From Streptomyces sp. Q6 (lineage in GTDB: Bacteria > Actinomycetota > Actinomycetes > Streptomycetales > Streptomycetaceae): DNA of 64,000 nucleotides. This document shows, piece after piece, positions 17,785-25,387 of the stretch. The stretch is taken from assembly GCF_036967205.1 (NCBI RefSeq), contig NZ_CP146022.1:744001-808000 (forward strand), read 5' to 3'. The translations under genes were made by a program, and so were the position numbers. The notes beneath the pieces were generated by a model. That model searched no databases. It saw nothing but the letters and a program-made list of their open reading frames with translations, and had not been told where the DNA came from. How positions within the stretch are numbered: position 1 is the first letter of the stretch; every line of letters begins with the position of its first letter.

Positions 17785-18590
17785 GACGATCCGCCCTCCT
17801 GTCGTGACGGGCGCGACGGGTCCGACGGACCGGGCGAGTGCGACGCGGCGCCGTCGAAGGCCTTCATACGGTCGAGGACCCGGTCGGCGGTGGGGTGTTC
17901 CATGTGGTCGACGAGGCGCCCGTCGGCGAGGAAGACGACCTCGTCGGCGTGGGCCGCGGCGACCGGGTCGTGGGTGACCATGACGACGGTGCGGCCGGTG
18001 CGCCGGGCCGCGTCGCCGAGCAGCCCGAGGACCTCCCCGCCGGAGCGCGAGTCGAGGTTGCCGGTGGGCTCGTCGGCGAAGACGACGTCGGGCCGGCCCG
18101 CGAACGCCCGTGCCACGGCGACGCGTTGCTGCTGGCCGCCGGAGAGTTCGGCGGGCCGGTGGTGCAGCCGGTCGCGCAGTCCGACGACGTCGATGAGGGC
18201 GTCGAGCCACTCCCGGTCGGGCCGGGCGCCCGCGAGGTCGATCGACAGCGTGATGTTCTCGGCGACGGTGAGCGTCGGCACCAGGTTGAAGGCCTGGAAC
18301 ACGAACCCGATGCGGTCGCGCCGCAGCAGGGTCAGGCGCTTGTCGTCGAGGGCGCTCAGATCGGTGTCGCCGAGGTACGCGGCGCCCTCGCTGAGCGTGT
18401 CGAGCCCCGCCGCGCAGTGCATGAGGGTCGACTTGCCGGAGCCCGACGGCCCCATGATCGCGGTGAACCGTCCGGCGCGGAAGCCCACGCTCACGCCGTC
18501 GAGGGCACGGACGGCGGTGTCGCCCGCCCCGTACACCTTGACGGCGTTCTCGACGCGCGCCGCGGTCCCGGTGAGCGTCGCGGTGGTCAT
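17781..18590 (-). CDS. ABC transporter ATP-binding protein
   Basis: The product is 269 residues of the MacB/LolD group. Walker A is GPSGSGKST, the Q loop is FVFQAFNLVPTLT, the signature is LSGGQQQRVAVARA, Walker B is VVFADEPTGNLDS, and the H loop is VMVTHD. A 40-residue tail rich in Ser/Pro follows the domain. Both ends overlap neighbours by 4 bases, so SHOCT protein, ATPase and permease form one coupled operon. It energises the double-FtsX permease. Confidence 0.95.
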   Translation of the reverse strand: MTTATLTGTAARVENAVKVYGAGDTAVRALDGVSVGFRAGRFTAIMGPSGSGKSTLMHCAAGLDTLSEGAAYLGDTDLSALDDKRLTLLRRDRIGFVFQAFNLVPTLTVAENITLSIDLAGARPDREWLDALIDVVGLRDRLHHRPAELSGGQQQRVAVARAFAGRPDVVFADEPTGNLDSRSGGEVLGLLGDAARRTGRTVVMVTHDPVAAAHADEVVFLADGRLVDHMEHPTADRVLDRMKAFDGAASHSPGPSDPSRPSRQEGGSS

Positions 18591-18889
18591 GCCGCACCGC
18601 CCTTGGTGTCGGCGTGCCGCCCGAACTCCTCGTTCAGGACGCTCAGCCGGCGCCAGTACTCGTCCTCGTCGATCTCACCGGCGGCGAAGCGGCGGCCGAG
18701 GACGGCGATCGGCGAGTGCTCCTCCACGCGGGGGCCGGGGCGCCACGGTCCGCGGCGGCCGCGCCGGACGGTGCGGCGCAGCAGGGTGACGACGCCGACC
18801 ACCGCGGCCGCCCAGATCAGCGGGAAGAGAAGGATCCACGGGCCGGGGCCGCCGCCGCCGAAGTGCGCGAGGGTCTGCATCTGACTCAT
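18587..18889 (-). CDS. Small SHOCT-domain membrane protein
   Basis: The product is 100 residues: one N-terminal membrane helix (about 17-37, WILLFPLIWAAAVVGVVTLL), a basic stop-transfer segment (RRTVRRGRRGPW), then a SHOCT motif (SPIAVLGRRFAAGEIDEDEYWRRLSVL, written here only to show order: 62-88). It is the first gene of the ABC operon, with a 4-base overlap into the ATPase gene. SHOCT segments are oligomerisation or targeting modules; here it may help assemble the exporter. ATG 18889 or 18880 are both possible starts. Confidence 0.82.
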   Translation of the reverse strand: MSQMQTLAHFGGGGPGPWILLFPLIWAAAVVGVVTLLRRTVRRGRRGPWRPGPRVEEHSPIAVLGRRFAAGEIDEDEYWRRLSVLNEEFGRHADTKGGAA

Positions 18890-18972
18890 CTCCCGAAGTG
18901 GGTCGTTGTGTGATGAGTCGAGCGTCGCGCCGCCGGGGGGTCCGAGTCGTCGTACGGCCAGCGGCAGTGCGC

Positions 18973-18990
18973 GTACCACCGCGGGAGTAC
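18973..18990. promoter_or_regulatory. Imperfect dyad upstream of the SHOCT/ABC operon
   Basis: GTAC-CA-CCGCGG-GA-GTAC, an 18-bp dyad with two mismatched pairs, 84 bp before the operon start. It shares the half-site GTACTCCC with the perfect palindrome upstream of the sensor kinase gene at 32714-32736. Confidence 0.4.
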
Positions 18991-19042
18991 AGGAGCCCTC
19001 GCCGACTGCTCCCCCCGTGCGTCGGCCCCGGCCTTGCCGTCT

Positions 19043-19060
19043 GTAACTACTAGTATGTAC
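19043..19060. promoter_or_regulatory. Candidate TetR autoregulatory operator
   Basis: GTA-AC-TACTAGTA-TG-TAC: an 18-bp dyad with a perfect 8-bp core, ending 9 bases before the TetR start at 19070. TAGTAT at 19051 inside it could be the -10 box, so a bound repressor would block the promoter of the whole TetR-cupin-DUF4865-phosphotriesterase cluster. Confidence 0.6.
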
Positions 19061-19069
19061 GGTGAGCTC

Positions 19070-19672
19070 ATGAGCACTCAGGACCGGCTGATCGAGACGA
19101 CCCGTGAGCTGTTGTGGGAGCGCGGCTATGTGGGCACGAGCCCCAAGGCGATCCTCCAGCGCGCGGGCGTCGGCCAGGGCAGCATGTACCACCACTTCAC
19201 CGGGAAGGGCGATCTCGCACTCGCCGCGATCACCCGCACCGGTGAGGAGATGCGGGCCATGATCGACGGGCTGCTCGACGCCGGCGGGTCCGCGTACGAG
19301 CGGATCGAGGCGTATCTGCTGCGCGAGCGCGACGTGTTGCGCGGCTGCCCGGTGGGGCGGCTGACGATGGACCCGGACGTGATCGCCAGCGACGAGCTGC
19401 GCGCGCCGGTCGAGGCGACCATCGCCCACCTCAAGGACCGGCTCGCGGTTGTCGTCCAAGAGGGCGTCGACGGCGGGGAGTTCGCGCCGCACCTGGTGGC
19501 GGCCGATGTCGCGGCGGCGATCGTCGCGACCGTGCAGGGCGGTTACGTCCTGGCGCGGGCCGCAGGCAGCACGGACGCGTTCGACATGGGCGTACGCGGC
19601 CTGCTCTCCCTCCTCTCCCCGTCCTCCCCCGCCGCCTCTCGCACCCCTTCCCCCGACCTTCCGAAGGACTGA
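19070..19672 (+). CDS. TetR family transcriptional regulator
   Basis: The product is 200 residues. The N-terminal helix-turn-helix is clear: LIETTRELLWERGYVGTSPK, AILQRAGVGQGSMYHHFTGK. The C-terminal ligand domain has a Cys in RDVLRGCPVGRLTMDP. The tail is Ser/Pro-rich. It begins a rightward cluster (cupin, DUF4865, phosphotriesterase) with tight spacing, so it most likely represses its own operon. ATG 19070 is chosen for the spaced GGTGAG site and family N-terminus; ATG 19055 is an alternative inside the operator. Confidence 0.9.
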   Translation: MSTQDRLIETTRELLWERGYVGTSPKAILQRAGVGQGSMYHHFTGKGDLALAAITRTGEEMRAMIDGLLDAGGSAYERIEAYLLRERDVLRGCPVGRLTMDPDVIASDELRAPVEATIAHLKDRLAVVVQEGVDGGEFAPHLVAADVAAAIVATVQGGYVLARAAGSTDAFDMGVRGLLSLLSPSSPAASRTPSPDLPKD

Positions 19673-19682
19673 GGACTTCCCC

Positions 19683-20084
19683 GTGCACATCACGCGCACC
19701 CGCCCCGCATCGCTGCGGGGCCCGGCCGACAACTTCACCGGCACGGTCTGGCTCGACCAGGTCGCCGCACCCGAACTCCCCTCCCGGCTGCGGATGTTCA
19801 GCGTGCACTTCGCTCCCGGCGCGCACACCGCCTGGCACACCCATCCGCACGGACAGGTCCTGCACGTCCTGGCGGGCGAGGGCCGCGTGCGGCGCGAGGG
19901 CGGCGAGGTGGAGGTGATCCGGGCCGGCGACACCGTCTGGATCGAGCCGGACGAATGGCACTGGCACGGCGCGGGGCCGCACACGTTCATGACGCATCTG
20001 GCGACCGTCGAGGCCGCCGAGGACGGGACGACGACGTGCTGGGGCGCCCATGTCGTCGACGGCGACGCCACCCCGGCGCGCTGA
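19683..20084 (+). CDS. Cupin domain protein
   Basis: The product is 133 residues with a GTG start 10 bases after the TetR stop. It is a single cupin: motif 1 is AWHTHPHGQVLHVLAGEGRV and motif 2 is GDTVWIEPDEWHWHG, giving the metal ligands His, His, Glu-like position and His. The sequence resembles the small QdoI/YhhW-independent group annotated as cupin carboxymuconolactone-associated proteins. Role unknown; probably a small isomerase, or a ring- or aldehyde-handling enzyme working with the phosphotriesterase-family enzyme downstream. Confidence 0.88.
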   Translation: MHITRTRPASLRGPADNFTGTVWLDQVAAPELPSRLRMFSVHFAPGAHTAWHTHPHGQVLHVLAGEGRVRREGGEVEVIRAGDTVWIEPDEWHWHGAGPHTFMTHLATVEAAEDGTTTCWGAHVVDGDATPAR

Positions 20085-20100
20085 GGCGGAGGGACACACC

Positions 20101-20697
20101 GTGCAGGCGATGCAGTACGAGATCACGTTGCCGGCCGACTACGACATGGGCGTCATCCGCGACCGGGTGCGGACCAAGGGTCACCTGATGGACGACTTCC
20201 CGGGGCTCGGCGCCAAGGCGTACCTGATGCGGGAGCGCGGCGTGGACGGCTCGCCCGTGAACCAGTACGCGCCCTTCTACCTGTGGCACACCCCGCAGGG
20301 CATGAACTCCTTCCTGTGGGGTCCCGGATTCCAGGGCGTGGTCGCCGACTTCGGGCGGCCCGTCGTCCAGCACTGGACGGGCGTGGCGTACGCGGAGGGG
20401 CCGGCCGGGGCGGGTACCGCACGGGCCGCCGTGCGGCGCCGCACCCCGCTCCTCGCGGGCTGCCACGCGGGTGACCACCTTCCCGACGTGATCGCGGAGT
20501 CGGTTCGGGAGACCGCCCAACTCGGCGACGAGGACGGCTTGTTGTACGCCTCTTCCGTCGTCGACCCGCGCACCTGGGAGCTGGTGAGCTTCTCCGTCTG
20601 GGACCACGCGGCGCCGACAGCACCCGGCGACCTCTACCAGGTGCTTCACCTGTCCGATCCCGGGCGCGACGCACTGACTCCGGGGAGGCAGTGGTGA
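20101..20697 (+). CDS. DUF4865 family protein
   Basis: The product is 198 residues beginning MQAMQYEITLPADYDMGVIR, followed by KGHLMDDFPGLGAKAYLMRE, which I recognise as the DUF4865 N-terminus. Aromatic-rich segments (NQYAPFYLWHTPQGMNSFLWG) suggest a ligand pocket, as in dimeric alpha-beta barrel or heme-binding-like folds. Function is unknown; DUF4865 genes often neighbour TetR regulators. GTG 20101 has a GGAGGG site at proper distance; ATG 20110 is the alternative. It overlaps the next gene by 4 bases (GTGA). Confidence 0.85.
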   Translation: MQAMQYEITLPADYDMGVIRDRVRTKGHLMDDFPGLGAKAYLMRERGVDGSPVNQYAPFYLWHTPQGMNSFLWGPGFQGVVADFGRPVVQHWTGVAYAEGPAGAGTARAAVRRRTPLLAGCHAGDHLPDVIAESVRETAQLGDEDGLLYASSVVDPRTWELVSFSVWDHAAPTAPGDLYQVLHLSDPGRDALTPGRQW

Positions 20698-21605
20698 ACG
20701 CGACCGTCCGCAGCGTCCAAGGGGACCTGGATCCGGGGCAGTTGGGCGTGGTCGACTCGCACGACCATCTCTTCTTCCGCAGCCCGCTGCTGCCGGGGCA
20801 GGAGTTGGACGACGTGGACCTCGCGCGGCGGGAGTTGGAGTCCTACGCGGCGGTGGGCGGCGGGACCGTCGTGCAGTGGACGCCGTACGGTCTCGGGCGG
20901 CGCGCCGCGGAGCTGCCCGCGCTGGCGGCGACGACCGGGGTGCGGATCGTGGCGGCGACCGGGCTGCACCAAGCCGCCCACTACACACCGGAGTCGCTCG
21001 CGCGGCGGGCCGACGATCTCGCCGAGGTCTTCGTGCGCGAGCTCACGGAGGGCATCGCGGGCAGTGGCGTACGGGCGGGTCTGATCAAGGTCGCCGGAGG
21101 GTTCCACGCGCTCGACACGCACGCGCGGTGGACGATGCGGGCGGCGGCCGAGGCGCATCACGCGACCGGGGCGCCGATCGCCGTCCACCATGAGCTGGGC
21201 ACGGGCGCGCTGGACGTACTCGACCTGCTGTGCGGGGAGTTGGAGGTGCCGGCGCACCGGGTGATCCTCGGTCACCTCAATCGGTCGCCCGACGTCGTGG
21301 CGCACCGGGAGGCCGCGCGGTCCGGCGCCTATCTGGCCTTCGACGGGCCGTCGCGGGCCAACCACGCCACCGACTGGCGGATGCCGGACGCGATGGCGGC
21401 GCTCGCCGCCGGCGGATACGCGGACCGACTGCTGCTCGGCGGCGACACGACGAGCGCCGGGGCGCGTTCGGTGAGCGGTGGGCCCGGCATGCCGTACCTG
21501 CTGCGCCGGGTGCGGCCGCGCCTGGAGGAGTCGCTGGGCGAGGAGGGGGTGCGGCGGGTACTGGTCGCGAACCCGGCGCGAGCGTTCGCGGTGGAGTGGG
21601 CGTGA
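20694..21605 (+). CDS. Phosphotriesterase-family amidohydrolase
   Basis: The product is 303 residues of the metal-dependent TIM-barrel group. VDSHDHLFF gives the HxH ligands, GLIKVAGG carries the bridging Lys, PIAVHHELG and VILGHLNRSP give the next His ligands, and LLLGGDTTS supplies the final Asp. Members act as lactonases, phosphotriesterases or carboxyesterases. GTG 20694 overlaps the DUF4865 stop by 4 bases and sits 6 bases after GGGGAGG. Within the TetR cluster it is the most likely catalytic core; substrate unknown. Confidence 0.9.
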   Translation: MNATVRSVQGDLDPGQLGVVDSHDHLFFRSPLLPGQELDDVDLARRELESYAAVGGGTVVQWTPYGLGRRAAELPALAATTGVRIVAATGLHQAAHYTPESLARRADDLAEVFVRELTEGIAGSGVRAGLIKVAGGFHALDTHARWTMRAAAEAHHATGAPIAVHHELGTGALDVLDLLCGELEVPAHRVILGHLNRSPDVVAHREAARSGAYLAFDGPSRANHATDWRMPDAMAALAAGGYADRLLLGGDTTSAGARSVSGGPGMPYLLRRVRPRLEESLGEEGVRRVLVANPARAFAVEWA

Positions 21606-21710
21606 CGGTTCCGGTGGGCTGAGTCCTTGAGGATGGACGGTCTGGGGCCCGGCGACCGGACGGCCCAGCAGTCCGGAGACTGGACGGTTCCGCGGCCCGG
21701 CGGTCCGGAG

Positions 21711-22020
21711 GTCAGCGGCTGGAAGGCCGGCCGTCCGGAGGCCGGCGGTCGGAGACCGGTCGTCCCAAGGTCAGCGGCTGGAAGGCCGGCCGCCCGAAGG
21801 CCGGCGGTCGGAGACCGGTCGTCCCAAGGTCAGCGGCTGGAAGGGCGGCCGTCCGGAGGCCGGCGGTCGGAGACCGGCCGCCCGAAGGCTGACGGCCAGA
21901 GACCGGCCGCCCGAAGGCTGACGGCCAGAGACCGGCCGCCCGAAGGCTGACGGTCGGAGACCAGTCGCCCGAAGGCTGACGGTCGGAGACCGGTCGCCCA
22001 AAGGCTGACGGCCGGCGTCT
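21711..22020. repeat. Minisatellite of eleven 29/30-bp units
   Basis: Units run head to tail from 21711: three alternating pairs of a 30-bp type (starts GTCAGCGGCTGGAAGG) and a 29-bp type (starts GCCGGCGGTCGGAGACC), then four 29-bp units beginning GCTGACGG, and a partial one. Units end CCGAAG, CCCAAG or CCGGAG. Most contain the 8-bp palindrome GACCGGTC or its variant GACCGGCC, and the 30-bp units contain GGCCGGCC. Degenerate copies extend back to about 21655 and on to about 22045. It fills the gap between two convergent genes (21606-22081). There are no unique spacers, so it is not a CRISPR array. Confidence 0.92.
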
Positions 22021-22081
22021 CTGGAGACCGGGCGGAGACCTGAGTTCCTGCCCAGCCGCTGGCGGCGAGCGCTCCGCCGGG

Positions 22082-23344
22082 TCAGCCCGCCGTGAGCGCG
22101 CCCAGCGGATCGTCGAGGACCGGCTGCCACGCCAACTCGGCTGCGCCGACCAGGCTGTTGTGGTCGAGCGTGCACGCCAGGATCGGCACGCCGCCGCTGC
22201 GCCCCCACAGGCTGCGGTCGGCCACGACGGCGCGCAGCCGCTCCGGGTCGGCGTCCAGGAGGGCGCGGTGCAGTCCGCCGAGGATGATGCGGTCCGGGTT
22301 GAGGATGTTGACCAGTCCCGCGAGGCCGAGGCCGAGCCGGTCGATGAGGGCCTCGGTGGCCCGGCGCACCCCCGGGTCGTCCTTGGCCTGGGTGAGCAGG
22401 TCGCGGGCCTGTTCCAGGAGGGAGCGCTCGGGGCCGGGGGTGCGGCCCGCCTCCGCGAGGAAGGCGAGCGGGTCGGCCTCGACGTCGAGACACCCGCGGC
22501 TGCCGCAGTGGCAGGGCCGGCCCTCGGGGTTGACGGTGAGGTGGCCGACCTCCAGGGCGAGGCCCGAACTGCCCGAGTGCAGGCGGCCGTCGAGCACCAG
22601 GGCGCCGCCCACACCGCGGTGTCCGGTGGCGACGCAGAGCAGGTCCCTCGCGCCGCGTCCGGCGCCGTGCCGGTGTTCGGCGAGGGCGCCGAGGTTGACG
22701 TCGTTCGCGGCGAACGCCGGGGTGGGCAGCCCCGCTTCGCGTACGCAGTCGGCGAAGATCTGGCGGACCGGGGCGCCGACCGGCCAGGCCAGGTGCAGCG
22801 GGTTCAGCGCGGTGCCGTCGGGTTCGGCGACGGCGGACGGCACGGCGAGCCCGGCGCCGACACAGCGCCGCCCGGTGCTCTCCAGGAGCCGGACGCCCGC
22901 TTCGACCACGGAGCGCAGCACGTCCGCCGGGTCCGGGTCGATGATCTCGCAGCCGGGCGTGGTGGCGACGATGTGCCCGCCGAGTCCGACGAGGGCCGCG
23001 CGGTAGCCGTCCGAGTGGACCTGGGCGGCGAGCGCTACGGGCCCGTCCTCCGCGACGGAGAGGCGGTGCGAGGGACGGCCCTGGGAACCCGCGGCGGCGC
23101 TCGGCTTCGCGTCGATGCGGATGAGGCCGAGGGCCTCCAGTTCGGCGGCGACCGCGCCGGCCGTGGCGCGGGTCACCCCCAGTTCGGCGGTGAGTACGGC
23201 GCGGGTCGGCGCACGTCCGGTGTGGACGAGTTCGAGCGCGGGACCGAGCGCGCTGCGGCCCCGCTCCAGACGCGGTGGCCGCGCGGCACCGTCGCCCGCC
23301 GTGTGGTTCCCGCTCCCGGAGGCCGCCCTGCCGCCCATCAGCAA
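22082..23344 (-). CDS. ROK family transcriptional regulator
   Basis: The product is 420 residues. An N-terminal MarR-like winged helix (about 33-80, TRAVLTAELGVTRATAGAVAAEL) is followed by a ROK domain: ASP-like FAANDVNLGALAEHRHG, TGHRGVGGALVLDG, LEVGHLTVNPEG and the zinc-binding CHCGSRGCLD. These are NagC/XylR-type repressors sensing sugars or phosphosugars, not kinases. It lies last on the minus strand after the SIS and aldolase genes (109-bp gap to the aldolase stop), so it likely belongs to the same amino-sugar locus. ATG 23338 is an alternative start. Confidence 0.9.
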   Translation of the reverse strand: MLMGGRAASGSGNHTAGDGAARPPRLERGRSALGPALELVHTGRAPTRAVLTAELGVTRATAGAVAAELEALGLIRIDAKPSAAAGSQGRPSHRLSVAEDGPVALAAQVHSDGYRAALVGLGGHIVATTPGCEIIDPDPADVLRSVVEAGVRLLESTGRRCVGAGLAVPSAVAEPDGTALNPLHLAWPVGAPVRQIFADCVREAGLPTPAFAANDVNLGALAEHRHGAGRGARDLLCVATGHRGVGGALVLDGRLHSGSSGLALEVGHLTVNPEGRPCHCGSRGCLDVEADPLAFLAEAGRTPGPERSLLEQARDLLTQAKDDPGVRRATEALIDRLGLGLAGLVNILNPDRIILGGLHRALLDADPERLRAVVADRSLWGRSGGVPILACTLDHNSLVGAAELAWQPVLDDPLGALTAG

Positions 23345-23453
23345 CTCCTCGCCCTGATCACGGTCTGGAATGGTAGCCGGTGAACGACGTCGCCCCCCGG
23401 CCCGGAGGTGACCCCGGGTACCGGGAGGCGGGCGCGGGGCCGCACCGCGGGCG

Positions 23454-24305
23454 TCAGCCCCGTACCACCCCGATCAGCTCGCTGACCGTACGGGTCATCG
23501 CCTCGCGTCCGACGGTGAGGTACTTGCGGGAGTCGACCGCGTCCGGGTGCGTCGCGAGGAACTCCCGTATGGCGGCGGTCATCGCGATGTTCAGGGCCGT
23601 ACCGACGTTGACCTTGGCGATGCCGCCGCGGACCGCCTCGGTGAGTTCGCCGTCCGGGACGCCCGACGAGCCGTGCAGGACGAGCGGCACGTCGAGGCCG
23701 TCGGCGAGCCGCTTCAGCAGGTCGTGGTCGAGGGCGGCGGTGCGGGTGGTCATGGCGTGCGAGGAGCCGATGGCGACGGCGAGGGCGTCGACGCCCGCGT
23801 CGGAGACGTAGGCGCGGGCCTCACCGGGGTCGGTGCGGGCGCCCGGGGCATGCGCGTCCAGCGGCGCCGCCCCGTCCTTGCCGCCGACCTCGCCCAGTTC
23901 GGCCTCCACCCACAGGCCGTTGGCGTGCCCCCAGTCGGCGGCGGCGCGGGTCGCGGCGAGGTTCTCGTCGTAGGGCAGCCGCGCGGCGTCGTACATCACG
24001 GAGCTGAACCCGGCGTCGACGGCCTGCCGCAGCAGGTCGTCGCTCTGGACGTGGTCGAGGTGGAGGGCGACGTCGACGCCCGCCCCCTCGGCGACGGACG
24101 CGGCCGCGCGGGCCAGCGGCAGGAGGCGGCCGTAGCGGTAGCGGACGGCGTTCTCGCTGATCTGGAGGATGACGGGCGCGTCGACGGCCTCGGCGCCCGC
24201 GACGACTGCCTCGACGTGTTCGAGGGTGATGACGTTGAACGCGGCGACGGCGCCGCGCCGGTCCGCCGCGGCACCGACGAGCGTCCCTGTGGTGGCGAGG
24301 GGCAC
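23454..24305 (-). CDS. Class II ketose-bisphosphate aldolase (tagatose/fructose type)
   Basis: The product is 283 residues. AAFNVITLEHVEAVV, VALHLDHVQSDD (metal His and catalytic Asp), FSSVMYDAA, VEAELGEVGG (metal Glu), LAVAIGSSHA (metal His), LVLHGSSGVPD (metal His) and IAKVNVGTALN are the full set of GatY/KbaY/FbaA motifs. The short length and SIS neighbour favour tagatose-1,6-bisphosphate aldolase over glycolytic FbaA. It follows the SIS gene by 43 bp. It would split the ketose bisphosphate into DHAP and glyceraldehyde 3-phosphate. Confidence 0.92.
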   Translation of the reverse strand: MPLATTGTLVGAAADRRGAVAAFNVITLEHVEAVVAGAEAVDAPVILQISENAVRYRYGRLLPLARAAASVAEGAGVDVALHLDHVQSDDLLRQAVDAGFSSVMYDAARLPYDENLAATRAAADWGHANGLWVEAELGEVGGKDGAAPLDAHAPGARTDPGEARAYVSDAGVDALAVAIGSSHAMTTRTAALDHDLLKRLADGLDVPLVLHGSSGVPDGELTEAVRGGIAKVNVGTALNIAMTAAIREFLATHPDAVDSRKYLTVGREAMTRTVSELIGVVRG

Positions 24306-24348
24306 GGTCTCTCCCTTCTCAGGTCTCTCTGGTCCTGGTCGACAGCGG

Positions 24349-25233
24349 TCAGTTGTCGGTGAGGATGACGGAGCGGGTGAGGTGGCGCGGCTGGTCGGGG
24401 TCGAGGCCGCGGCGGGCCGCGACGGCGACGGCGAGGCGCTGTGCGCGGACGAGTTCGGCGAGCGGGTCGAGGCCGCCCTCGATCCAGAGCGCGCCGGTCC
24501 CGGCGACCTCCTCGGCGAGGCCCTCGGGGGCCTCGCCCAGCATCCAGGTGGCGGTGCCGGACGTGGTGACGCTGATGGGGCCGTGGCGGTACTCCATCGC
24601 GGGGTACGCCTCGGTCCACGACAGGGACGCCTCGCGCATCTTCAGCGCCGCCTCGTTGGCGAGGCCGACCGTCCAGCCGCGTCCCAGGAACGTGAACTGG
24701 TCGCAGTCCACGAGGCCTTCGGGCAGCGGCTCGGCGAGCGCGGTGCGCGCGTCGGCGACGGCCTGCTCGGTGTGCAGGCCGAGGTGGGCCCGGAGCAGAG
24801 TGAGCGCGGTCGTGGCGAAGCGGGTCTGCACGACGGACTTCTCGTCGGCGAAGTCGAGCACGACGAGGTCGTCGGCGGCCGTCCGGATCGGCGTGTCCGG
24901 GTCGCCCGTGACCGCGGTCGTCGGTGTCGTCCCCTTGAGGGCGGCGAGGAGGTCGAGGACCTCGGTGGTGGTGCCGGAGCGGGTGAGCGCGACCACCCGG
25001 TCGTAGCGGCGCCCGGCCGGGAACTCCGACGCGGCGAAGGCGTCCGTCTCGCCCTGCCCGGCCTGTTCGCGCAGCGCGGCCGCGGCCTGGGCCATGAACC
25101 ACGAGGTGCCGCAGCCGACGATCGCGACCCGCTCCCCCGCGGCCGGCAGCGCCGCCTCGTGCCGCGCGGCCAGGTCCGCGCCACGCGTCCAGCACTCCGG
25201 CTGGCTGGTCAGCTCGTTCTCGACATGGCTCAT
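24349..25233 (-). CDS. SIS-domain sugar isomerase/deaminase (AgaS-like)
   Basis: The product is 294 residues with two SIS domains: VAIVGCGTSWFMAQAAAA and ALTRSGTTTEVLDLLAAL in the first, TFLGRGWTVGLANEAALKMRE and EAYPAMEYRHGPIS in the second. These match the isomerase half of GlmS and AgaS/NagB-II-type deaminases; the glutamine amidotransferase half is absent. With the class II aldolase downstream and a divergent DeoR repressor, it probably deaminates or isomerises an amino-sugar phosphate such as galactosamine 6-phosphate. No kinase or permease is present locally. ATG 25233 is chosen because upstream codons are not SIS-like. Confidence 0.88.
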   Translation of the reverse strand: MSHVENELTSQPECWTRGADLAARHEAALPAAGERVAIVGCGTSWFMAQAAAALREQAGQGETDAFAASEFPAGRRYDRVVALTRSGTTTEVLDLLAALKGTTPTTAVTGDPDTPIRTAADDLVVLDFADEKSVVQTRFATTALTLLRAHLGLHTEQAVADARTALAEPLPEGLVDCDQFTFLGRGWTVGLANEAALKMREASLSWTEAYPAMEYRHGPISVTTSGTATWMLGEAPEGLAEEVAGTGALWIEGGLDPLAELVRAQRLAVAVAARRGLDPDQPRHLTRSVILTDN

Positions 25234-25276
25234 GCCGTGCCCCACTCCCCGATCGATGTCGCCCCAGAACTGCATG

Positions 25277-25317
25277 CTTGTTCGTGCAAGATATAGCGAG
25301 CTTTCAATCACAATCAA
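25277..25317 (-). promoter_or_regulatory. SIS-operon promoter with overlapping dyad
   Basis: Read leftward, TTGATT (25312-25317) and TATCTT (25288-25293) are spaced by 18 bp. CTTG-TTCGTG-CAAG at 25277-25290 overlaps the -10 and start point, and GATTG is directly repeated at the -35. This AT-rich patch lies between the divergent SIS and DeoR genes and is the natural DeoR operator. Confidence 0.5.
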
Positions 25318-25387
25318 GCATTCGCGCGCACACGGGCTAGGGTCTGTGCGGACACATGACGAGTCGTACGACGATTGGAGGCCGCGG

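Noticed and set aside
15331-18789. Very long plus-strand open frame opposite the ABC operon
   Set aside because: It is a GC-driven shadow of the permease and ATPase, with Arg/Gly/Asp-rich translation and no motifs.
21655-22045. Possible CRISPR array or a repetitive-protein gene
   Set aside because: Units abut with no unique spacers and no cas genes nearby. Frames through the repeats on either strand shift between 29- and 30-bp units and have no start or ribosome site.
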